From contig NZ_CP073720.1 in the NCBI RefSeq assembly GCF_025137375.1, forward strand, positions 6,720,501-6,784,500: a DNA stretch of 64,000 nt. Reading direction: 5' to 3'. The notes beneath the pieces were generated by a model. That model was given only the letters and a program-made list of their open reading frames with translations, was not told the origin of the DNA and made no database searches. Position 1 is the stretch's first letter, and the number at the start of each line of letters is the position of its first letter. Origin of the DNA: Dactylosporangium fulvum. Its GTDB lineage: Bacteria; Actinomycetota; Actinomycetes; Mycobacteriales; Micromonosporaceae. Below, piece by piece: positions 1 to 6,189 of the stretch. Made by a program: the position numbers and the translations under genes.

Positions 1-916
1 ACGCGGCGACCGTGCCGGCCTTGGCCGCCTTGATCTTGAACCAGGTCGGCTGCTTCTGGCCCCATTCGGCGTTCGCCGTGGGCTTGTAGCTGCGGCCGTC
101 CCACAGGATCAGGTCGGGCTGGTACTTGTCGGCGTTCTCCCAGCTGAGGTTCTCCCAGTACGGGAAGGCCGGGTCCGGGCTGCCCGGGTTGATGACCTTG
201 AGGCCCCAGCGCTGGAAGTCGAGCAGCTCCGGCGCGTACTCGGGGTTGGCGAAATAGAGCTTGTCGTCGCTGGGTGACATCGCGCCGACGGTGAGGCCCG
301 GCTTGGCCGCGACCGCCTCCTTGAACTTCGCGAGGGACGCCTCGAAGCGCTTCTTGTTCGCCGCGATCTGCGGGTCGTCGACCTTCGCGCCGAGGCTCTC
401 GGCGAGGTCCTCGTAACCCTCGGCCAGTTCGAGGATCGACTTGCCCTGGGCGACCCCCACGACGGGGGCCAGCTCGGCGAGCTTCTTGCTCTTCTCGTCG
501 ACGCCTTCCTCGAGGCCGCTGTGCGCCTTCTCGGCGGGCCACCAGTCGGCGACGATCAGGTCCGGCCGCAGCGAGGCGGCCTTCTCCACGTCGATCTTGC
601 CCCACTCCTCGCCGAGGATCGTGATGCCGGTCAGGTCGAGGTCCTTGAGGTTGGAGTCGGTCTTGACCGACTCGTCGGCGTAGATGCCGACCGGTTTGAT
701 GCCGAAGGACATCAGGGCGGCCGCCTCGCCGGCGTGGGCGATGATCCGCGTGGGGACCTTGTCCGCCGTGACGACCTTGCCGGATCCGTCGGTGAACTTC
801 CAGGGACCGGAGGCACTGCCCGTACTGCCCGTACTGCCGGGAGAGTCCTCCGAGCCGCATCCGGCGAGCACGACGCTCAGGGCCGCGACGGCGAGGAGTG
901 GACGCCATGCACGCAT
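1..916 (-). CDS. Siderophore/iron ABC transporter substrate-binding lipoprotein (3' end outside window)
   Basis: The reading frame starts at an ATG at 916 and is still open at the window edge, so about 305 residues are visible and the C-terminus is missing. The N-terminus reads MRAWRPLLAVAALSVVLAGC: a short basic stretch, a hydrophobic core and a lipobox ending in Cys, so it should be a lipid-anchored extracytoplasmic protein. A Gly/Ser linker follows, then a FecB/FepB-type (PF01497) start with KVPTRIIAHAGEAAALMSFG and GIYADES. Family role: capture of ferric siderophore for an ABC importer. An iron box lies about 46 bp upstream (962-980), consistent with iron repression. The permease and ATPase genes are not in the window. 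The siderophore is unknown. Confidence 0.88.
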   Translation of the reverse strand, partial: MRAWRPLLAVAALSVVLAGCGSEDSPGSTGSTGSASGPWKFTDGSGKVVTADKVPTRIIAHAGEAAALMSFGIKPVGIYADESVKTDSNLKDLDLTGITILGEEWGKIDVEKAASLRPDLIVADWWPAEKAHSGLEEGVDEKSKKLAELAPVVGVAQGKSILELAEGYEDLAESLGAKVDDPQIAANKKRFEASLAKFKEAVAAKPGLTVGAMSPSDDKLYFANPEYAPELLDFQRWGLKVINPGSPDPAFPYWENLSWENADKYQPDLILWDGRSYKPTANAEWGQKQPTWFKIKAAKAGTVAA

Positions 917-961
917 GGTGAGGATTCCGTTCTTGTGTGGAGTGGGGCCTCCGAGATCAAG

Positions 962-980
962 TTAGGCAAGGCTAAGCAAA
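962..980 (-). promoter_or_regulatory. IdeR/DmdR-type iron box
   Basis: The 19-mer TTAGGCAAGGCTAAGCAAA matches the DtxR/IdeR consensus TTAGGTTAGSCTAACCTAA at 15 of 19 positions. It sits immediately upstream of the siderophore-binding lipoprotein (start 916), where an Fe(II)-regulator operator is expected. The match is seen in the sequence; control by IdeR/DmdR is inference. Confidence 0.75.
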
Positions 981-1020
981 GTAACGGGCTTTTGGCTAGT
1001 ACGGGGTCCACAGAGGTTCA

Positions 1021-1190
1021 TCACAAGCCCGCCGGGTATGCCTTGACAGCCTGGTAGTTGTGGTCCTTCACGTTCACGGCGAACCGACGCGCCCGTGGTG
1101 AAGTCGCCCTGGCCCTCGGCCAGCACCGGGTCGCCGCCGAACAGGCTGCCGCCACACGTGCCCGATGCCACGGTTCGGCACGGGCTCACC
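1021..1190 (-). pseudogene. Frameshifted C-terminal remnant of an unidentified gene
   Basis: Between the iron box and lipB the minus strand carries a coding-like stretch in two frames. The first frame reads GTCGGSLFGGDPVLAEGQGD and then FTTG. A one-base shift then gives ARRFAVNVKDHNYQAVKAYP followed by AGL and a TGA at 1021-1023. There is no start codon or ribosome site in front of it. I do not recognise the family. It looks like the tail of a decayed gene; a chance coding-like stretch cannot be excluded. Confidence 0.35.
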
Positions 1191-1233
1191 CCGACTGAAC
1201 CGACGTTGTTCGTGACACGTCACATCGTGCGGT

Positions 1234-1866
1234 TCATGCCCCCAGGTGCCGCGCCACCGCGTCGCGGACGTCCGACTCGGCCGGGGTCGGCACGCCGGCC
1301 GCCTCCGCCAGACGGCGCAACGACGTCATCGTCACGCCGTCGAGGCGGCAGGCGGTGAAGCGGTCGTACACGTCCAGGTCGGAGTCGATGTTGAGCGCGA
1401 AGCCGTGACTGGTGACGCTGCCCCGGATGCGCATGCCGATCGACGCCAGCTTGTGGTGCTCGGGAGTCCACACGCCGACGAGGGAGGATTCGCCCTTCGG
1501 GGTTTCCCGCCGTACCGCGGCGAATCCGAGCTCGGCGAGCGCTGCGATCAGCCCGAGCTCGAGCCAGCGCACCACGTCGCCGGGGCCGCGTTCCCGCAGG
1601 TTCATGACGAGGTAGCCGACCAGTTGGCCGGGACCGTGGTAGGTCGCGTGGCCGCCCCGGTCGACCTCGACCGTCTGCAACGACCCGTCCTGCGGCAGGT
1701 CCCCGGGCGGCGTGTGCCGGCCGTAGGTGACCACCGGCGGATGGCTGAGCAGGAAGAGCCGGTCCGGTGCGGTCCCGGCCTGCCGCTCGGCGACCCAGCC
1801 GCGCATCGCCTCGATCGCTTCCGTGTAGCCGACCTCGCCGAGATCCACACGCACCATGCCCGCCAC
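1234..1866 (-). CDS. lipB: Octanoyltransferase LipB
   Basis: 210-residue protein with the LipB signature. RGGHATYHGPGQLVGY (about 71-86) is the substrate loop, HHKLASIGMRIRGSVTSHGF carries the catalytic Lys, and FTACRLDG carries the catalytic Cys near residue 170. Reaction: transfer of octanoyl from octanoyl-ACP to lipoyl domains of 2-oxoacid dehydrogenases and GcvH in the cytoplasm. Start is the GTG at 1866; an in-frame ATG three codons later is the alternative. Length is normal. lipA is not adjacent in the window. It lies 73 nt downstream of the C39 peptidase gene on the same strand and may be read from that transcript. Confidence 0.95.
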   Translation of the reverse strand: MAGMVRVDLGEVGYTEAIEAMRGWVAERQAGTAPDRLFLLSHPPVVTYGRHTPPGDLPQDGSLQTVEVDRGGHATYHGPGQLVGYLVMNLRERGPGDVVRWLELGLIAALAELGFAAVRRETPKGESSLVGVWTPEHHKLASIGMRIRGSVTSHGFALNIDSDLDVYDRFTACRLDGVTMTSLRRLAEAAGVPTPAESDVRDAVARHLGA

Positions 1867-1938
1867 GCCTCCATCCTGCCCCCACGCGGGCCCGCCGGTC
1901 CCGAGACGCGCGCCACATCGGCGCCGGCGGCAGGATGC

Positions 1939-2703
1939 TCAGGCCGAGTAGCCCCGCGCCGCCACCCAGTTGGCCATGGTGCCGGTCGGCATCCAGTACG
2001 TGCGCGGGCCGAACATGCCTGACGGGTCGGCGATCTGGACGGTGCGGCCGTTGTCGCGGTATCCGACGATCGTGATGTAGTGACCGCCGGGGAACTCGTG
2101 CCAGACACCCACGGCGTCCCGCGCGCCGCCGACGATGTTGGCGACGACCGCGCGCCCGCTGCCGAGTGCGCGGACGACGTCCTGCTGGAGCTGCTCGGCT
2201 TCCGCGGCGGTTGCCTTCTGGCCCGGGATCATGCGGGTCTGGTACACGTCCTTGCCGAGCACGCTGTTGAGCGCCCGCGTGGTGTCGTTCGCCGAGTCGG
2301 TGCCGTTGACCGTGGTTCCGAGCTTCCTCGCGATCTCGTCCTGGGACATCGTGACACCGTTGGAGGTCAGTACGATCCGCGTGGATGCCGGGCCGCAGTA
2401 GTAGTAGTTCGGCTGGAACTGGAAGTCGTAGTCCACCACCTTCTCCGCCGGCGCGTTCGAGGCCGCGGCCGGCGGCGCCGGGCTCGACGGTGCCTCTTTC
2501 GCAGCACCGTCGCCGGCGACGATGGCAGCCTGCGCGAGGGCCGCTACGGCGCTGTCATGGGCGTTGGCCGGCCCCTGGGTCTGGTTCAGCAGCGCCGCGG
2601 TGGCCGCGGCCGCGGCGACCAGTGCGGCGGAGCCCATGAGGGCAGGGAACGCGCGACGCGGTGCGGCGTGTCGGAACTTCTTGCGGGCTGGGCGATGGTG
2701 CAC
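1939..2703 (-). CDS. Secreted C39-like cysteine peptidase
   Basis: 254 residues from a GTG at 2703, chosen because AGGAG lies 7 nt upstream; the longer open frame has no ribosome site. The N-terminus is Arg/Lys-rich followed by an Ala-rich hydrophobic segment (ALMGSAALVAAAAATAALL), a signal peptide or anchor. The mature part is a PF13529-type C39_2 papain-like fold: catalytic Cys in NYYYCGPAS, His in GGHYITIVGY and Asp/Asn in QIADPSG. Substrate unknown; bacterial C39_2 proteins act outside the cell on peptides or wall material. A c-di-AMP riboswitch sits about 390 nt upstream, so it is probably controlled by c-di-AMP like other actinobacterial wall hydrolases. Confidence 0.82.
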   Translation of the reverse strand: MHHRPARKKFRHAAPRRAFPALMGSAALVAAAAATAALLNQTQGPANAHDSAVAALAQAAIVAGDGAAKEAPSSPAPPAAASNAPAEKVVDYDFQFQPNYYYCGPASTRIVLTSNGVTMSQDEIARKLGTTVNGTDSANDTTRALNSVLGKDVYQTRMIPGQKATAAEAEQLQQDVVRALGSGRAVVANIVGGARDAVGVWHEFPGGHYITIVGYRDNGRTVQIADPSGMFGPRTYWMPTGTMANWVAARGYSA

Positions 2704-2885
2704 GGTGGTACTCCTGAACAGGTGCCGTCTGACCGGCATGATTGAGCGAATGGTGACGTGGAGACGCGCCGGACAGCTGCGAAGCGGCCGGGGCGAGGAC
2801 GCGGACGCGCTGCCACTCGGCAGCACCGAGCGGCTGGGCGTCGTGCGTCAATGGGCTGCGGCGCGGTGCGGCCGCACAACCCGGG

Positions 2886-2950
2886 CGCACCGGGCCGGCA
2901 CCGTTCCGACGGCGTTGCCGCAGCATCGGACGGCCGGCCCAGCCGGTGCG
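2886..2950 (-). terminator. Bulged GC-rich hairpin in the C39 leader (possible riboswitch expression platform)
   Basis: CGCACCGG and GGGCCGGC on one side pair with GCCGGCCC and CCGGTGCG on the other, giving a long stem with a small bulge. It lies between the riboswitch aptamer (3093-3250) and the C39 start (2703). There is no T-run, as is common in actinomycetes. A role as regulated terminator is inference. Confidence 0.45.
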
Positions 2951-3016
2951 TCAGTGTCGCAGGGGGCTGCCCCGATCGAAGTCGGTCGGGTGCTCCGGGA
3001 CGTCCTTACGGGACGG

Positions 3017-3082
3017 TCATGTTCCGGCAGGGCGCCGTGCGCACAGGGGACAGGCGGGCGCGCCACGATTCCGGTCGAACAT
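3017..3082 (-). CDS. Possible 21-residue leader ORF with a CxxC motif
   Basis: Directly after riboswitch 1 the sequence GGAAGGAGAG is followed 7 nt later by ATG and an ORF reading MFDRNRGAPACPLCARRPAGT, then stop. The ribosome site is better than most in the window, and CPLC is a possible metal-binding pair. No homologue comes to mind. It may be a translated leader or simply the riboswitch-exposed ribosome site of a vanished gene. Confidence 0.35.
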   Translation of the reverse strand: MFDRNRGAPACPLCARRPAGT

Positions 3083-3092
3083 GCTGAGACTC

Positions 3093-3250
3093 TCCTTCCG
3101 ATACCGCCTACCGGGTTAGCTGACGGATTCGGGCGGGAAGCTCGCCCTACCACGGACGGTGAGGCCCGTGGATTCACCCCGGAACTGCATGGTTCCCCGG
3201 CTCGTGTGCACGACTCGGCGGGTCTGCGCCGGCGCCGTCCTGTGACGGCA
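3093..3250 (-). promoter_or_regulatory. ydaO-type cyclic di-AMP riboswitch 1
   Basis: Read on the minus strand this region contains the conserved blocks of the ydaO/yuaA aptamer in order: GGGGAACC near 3193, GGGGTGAATCC near 3175, AGGGCGA, then CCGAATCCGTCAGCTAACC and GGTAGGCGGTAT near 3103-3130, ending at a GGAAGGAGAG. Known role of the class: an OFF switch that binds c-di-AMP and, in actinobacteria, controls wall-remodelling enzymes. The next annotated gene downstream is the C39 peptidase. A second copy lies at 4525-4690. Confidence 0.9.
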
Positions 3251-3395
3251 AACGACCAGCTCAGACGATGTGACACTACTGTTGCGATCCGGTCCTGCCA
3301 AGCCTGCGGGCGGATCCTGCGGCATTCCGCACGCACGACGGCCGCGATCGGACAGACGTTGCTACGCAACGCATCGAGCGAACTACTGTCCAGCG

Positions 3396-4187
3396 TCATA
3401 CGACGGCGGCCACGATCTGCTCGGCGAGGGGCTGCCACTTGGCGTAGGCGTTCGGGAACGCGGACACCTGCACCGTCTGCGCCGCGACGGTGACGGCCAT
3501 CCGCTCCCAGCCGGAGACCTTCACCAGCGCCGAGTAGAAGCGGCGCGCGGACTCGCGCGGATCCATCAGCTGGGCGACCGTTCCCCAGTTCGGCCGCTGC
3601 TGGAACAGGCCGACCGAGTCGTGGTCGTACCCGACACCCTCGTTGGGGCGGCGCAACGACTCCGAAAGGTTCGCGTTCGCGAGGTTGCGCAGATGGCTTT
3701 CCTGCAGGGCGGTGGCGATCGCCACCACGAACGCGCGCTGCGGCAGCTTCAACTGCTGGCCGACCTCGATGATGGCGACGGCGTTGTTCATCTCGGCCTG
3801 CGTAAGCCCGCCGACGGGCCGGTGGACGGTCGGTGACGCCTTCGGCGCAGCCGGCGGGGACGTCTGCGCCGGCGACGGCTTCGGCTGGGCGCTCGCCGAC
3901 GCCGACGGTTGCCTGCTGGGCTGTTCCCGCCCGCGCTCGTCGCCGCGGGACACGCCGTTCCGGGCCGCCTCCGCCCGCTCCGCATCGCTCTCCAGCACCA
4001 TCTCGGCCCGCGATACCGACCCGGCATCCGATCTGATGGACGAAGAGGACGGCATCAACGACGAGCCGAGCGCCGCGACCGCGACGACGGCCGCCGCGGA
4101 ATACAGCCCGATCCTCGGGCGGGCCGCGTGGCGGCCACGACGGGACCGCCGCAGGTGGCGGGGGCCGTCGATCTCAGCGGCGGACAT
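3396..4187 (-). CDS. Membrane-anchored lytic-transglycosylase-like wall hydrolase
   Basis: 263 residues. Basic N-terminus (about 1-25), one hydrophobic segment (YSAAAVVAVAALGSSLM, about 29-45), a long Ser/Pro/Ala-rich linker (about 50-125), then a C-terminal lysozyme-like domain. The key block is FVVAIATALQESHLRNL with the catalytic-type Glu in QESH, followed by SVGLFQQRPNWGT and a C-terminal AYAKWQPLAEQI. This architecture is common in actinomycetes and often misannotated. Likely extracytoplasmic peptidoglycan cleavage during growth or germination. The upstream c-di-AMP riboswitch (4525-4690) supports a wall role, as in rpfA of Streptomyces. Start ATG 4187 has a weak Shine-Dalgarno. Confidence 0.8.
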   Translation of the reverse strand: MSAAEIDGPRHLRRSRRGRHAARPRIGLYSAAAVVAVAALGSSLMPSSSSIRSDAGSVSRAEMVLESDAERAEAARNGVSRGDERGREQPSRQPSASASAQPKPSPAQTSPPAAPKASPTVHRPVGGLTQAEMNNAVAIIEVGQQLKLPQRAFVVAIATALQESHLRNLANANLSESLRRPNEGVGYDHDSVGLFQQRPNWGTVAQLMDPRESARRFYSALVKVSGWERMAVTVAAQTVQVSAFPNAYAKWQPLAEQIVAAVV

Positions 4188-4300
4188 GCGGCGCCCCCGG
4201 GACCAAAACGGTGGTGATATGACGTGTGGGCAAGTGCTTCACGGGAAACCTCGACAGACATGCGGAGAACGCGACCGCCGGCAAGGCGGCAAGCGGCGGC

Positions 4301-4326
4301 CCTGCCGGCTGAACGGTGCCGGCAGG
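4301..4326 (-). terminator. Hairpin between riboswitch 2 and the wall hydrolase
   Basis: Perfect 9-bp inverted repeat CCTGCCGGC / GCCGGCAGG with an 8-nt loop, in the leader of the transglycosylase-like gene. Its place downstream of the aptamer suggests a terminator-type expression platform. No T-run follows. Confidence 0.5.
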
Positions 4327-4524
4327 ATGAAGAGAGACCGGCCCGACTGTCCAGAGAGGACAGACGAACGTGGGCCGTGGTCATTGTGGGGGCGAACGGC
4401 ATCCGTGCCGGAACGGCTACCGGATCGGACTCCGCCCACGCGCCGCCGGCGCGGTGTGAACGCTCGGGCCGCAGGTCGAGGTGCGACGACTGGTGCGCCG
4501 CCATACGAGGGTCTGCACGCAATG

Positions 4525-4690
4525 CTCCTTCCGAGACCGCCTACCGGGTTAGCTGACGGATTCGGACGGGAAGATCGCCCTACCGCGGGGCACGAAGCCC
4601 CGTGGATTCACCCCAGTTGTGCTTGGTTCCCCGGCTCGTGCGAACACGACTCGACGGGTCCGCCGTGACGTCACCTCGAACGGCGACGGC
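4525..4690 (-). promoter_or_regulatory. ydaO-type cyclic di-AMP riboswitch 2
   Basis: Same conserved blocks as riboswitch 1 on the minus strand: GGGGAACC (about 4625), GGGGTGAATCC (about 4605), AGGGCGATC, CCGAATCCGTCAGCTAACC and GGTAGGCGGTCTCGG, ending at AAGGAGC near 4525. Downstream lies the transglycosylase-like gene after a 340-nt leader. The leader also holds an ATG/GTG-poor 34-codon ORF behind the AAGGAGC, which I do not annotate separately. Two aptamers within 1.5 kb control two neighbouring wall enzymes. Confidence 0.9.
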
Positions 4691-4900
4691 AAGCCACAGC
4701 GAACGGCATGACCATAACGGATTGGTATACCTGCGTAAACCCCTGCATGAATCCGCCACCGAGCATGCCGCAGCCCGGCGATGCGCCCACTGCATCACCG
4801 GGTACTGGCAGGTCGGAACGCCGCCGCGCGGGTCCGGGCCGGAAGCCGCGCGTGGCGCCAGGACGGCCACCCGGACCGTCCTGGCGCCACGCTCAGCGGG

Positions 4901-5542
4901 TCACAGCTTGGCCAGCATGGCTTTCATCTCGGCAATCTCGGCGGTCTGACTGGTGGCGATGTCGGCGGCGAGCTTCTTCGCGGCCGGATCGGCCCCCTTT
5001 TCCTGCTCGGTCCTGGCCATCTCGACCGCTCCCTCATGATGCTTGATCATCATGGTGAGGAACATCTTGTCGAACGCGGTCCCGGACGCCGCGGCCAGCT
5101 GTTGCATCTCCTGCTGGCTCATCATGCCGGGCATCGAATGATCCATGCCGTGGTCCATGGCGCCGGCACTCGGGACCGGCTCGCCCCAGGCCTTCAGCCA
5201 CCCGGACATGGTGGCGATCTCCGGCCCCTGCGCCTTGCTGATCCGCGCGGCGAGGTCCTTCACCGCCGGCGTTGCGGCCTTCGTCTCGGCGAGCTTTGCC
5301 ATGTCGACGGCCTGCTGGTGGTGCGGGATCATGTCGGTGGCGAACTTGACGTCGGTGCCGTTGAAGGTGGCACCCGTTCTCGGCGCCGACGCGCTGGGCT
5401 GCCCGCCCATGTTGTGGTCCGCGCTGTTGCCGTTGCCGCTGTCGTGGCCACCGCAGGCAGCGGTGAACAGCGCCAGCGCGAGCGCGCCGCCGGCAGCGGC
5501 GACGCGGACGCGCCGGGCACGCGGATCGGTGATGGCTTTCAT
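4901..5542 (-). CDS. DUF305 lipoprotein, copper-associated
   Basis: 213 residues from ATG 5542, with GAGGAG upstream. Signal peptide and lipobox: ALALALFTAACGG. Two copies of the DUF305 (PF03713) ferritin-like repeat are visible, each with a His-His pair: DMIPHHQQAVDMAKLAE and MMIKHHEGAVEMARTEQEKG, plus a Met/His-rich stretch MDHGMDHSMPGMMSQQEM. These residues suggest metal binding outside the membrane. The family is often found with copper genes. Here it lies 87 nt downstream of DUF6153 and near a CopB ATPase, so a periplasmic-side copper role is likely. Biochemical function is not established. Confidence 0.87.
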   Translation of the reverse strand: MKAITDPRARRVRVAAAGGALALALFTAACGGHDSGNGNSADHNMGGQPSASAPRTGATFNGTDVKFATDMIPHHQQAVDMAKLAETKAATPAVKDLAARISKAQGPEIATMSGWLKAWGEPVPSAGAMDHGMDHSMPGMMSQQEMQQLAAASGTAFDKMFLTMMIKHHEGAVEMARTEQEKGADPAAKKLAADIATSQTAEIAEMKAMLAKL

Positions 5543-5628
5543 GACGACTCCTCGTGATCTGTGCGAGTTGAGGCGGACGAACGCGGGACGGCGCTCGCCC
5601 GATGGGCAACGTCGGATCAGGAGTCGGC

Positions 5629-6096
5629 TTACGTTCGCAGGACGGACAGCATCGCCAATGACGGTGGACCACAGCCGCTGCCACCGGCGGCTTCGGCAGC
5701 CGTCGTGGCCGGCAGCGCCGCGGTGACGTCCGCGGGCACGGCGCCCGACGGCTGCGGCGGCGGCGAGCCCAGCACCGGGCCACCGGGCGGCGGCGCCTGG
5801 CACATCGACCGGGCGTGGTCACCGCCGGGACAGTCACCGCCCGCGTGGCCGGTGGCCGCCCCGCAGTGTTCACCGTCGCGGGTCGCGGCCACGATCCACG
5901 CGCCGGTTCGCTCGCTCACGGCCACGGACGTGACATCCCGGTGCGGCTGGGCATGCGGTCCGGGGTGCGGCGGCGCGACGGCGGCCGTGTGCATCCACCC
6001 CACGGCGAGGGCCAGCAGGACGGCGATGACCGCGAACCAGCGAGCGGCGTGTCCACCGGCGTGCCGGGTGGCGAACCGCGCCATCACGACCATCAT
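5629..6096 (-). CDS. DUF6153-type small membrane protein
   Basis: 155 residues. One N-terminal membrane segment (WFAVIAVLLALAVGWM, about 20-36), then a His/Cys/Pro-rich outside region with HPGPHAQPH, GEHCGAATGHAGGDCPGGDH and a Gly-Cys-rich tail. This is the layout of the actinobacterial DUF6153 family. It is transcribed divergently from the CopB ATPase, sharing the palindrome at 6143-6169, and is followed by the DUF305 gene. Context suggests a copper-responsive surface protein; no activity is known. Confidence 0.75.
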   Translation of the reverse strand: MMVVMARFATRHAGGHAARWFAVIAVLLALAVGWMHTAAVAPPHPGPHAQPHRDVTSVAVSERTGAWIVAATRDGEHCGAATGHAGGDCPGGDHARSMCQAPPPGGPVLGSPPPQPSGAVPADVTAALPATTAAEAAGGSGCGPPSLAMLSVLRT

Positions 6097-6142
6097 CTCC
6101 TATCCTTCGTCGGAGAACCATAGTGTCCGACACCACTCGGAC

Positions 6143-6169
6143 GAACTATACCCCCTGGGGGTATAGTTC
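6143..6169. promoter_or_regulatory. CsoR-like operator, perfect 27-bp palindrome
   Basis: A perfect dyad centred on T at 6156 with 13-bp arms (GAACTATACCCCC and its complement). The core TACCCCC-N-GGGGGTA is the established CsoR operator pattern. It sits in the 93-bp gap between the divergent DUF6153 and CopB genes and could control both. No csoR gene is in the window. Related boxes lie at 57282, 57322 and 57658. Confidence 0.8.
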
Positions 6170-6189
6170 TCGGCGGAAGGGAGCCGAGC

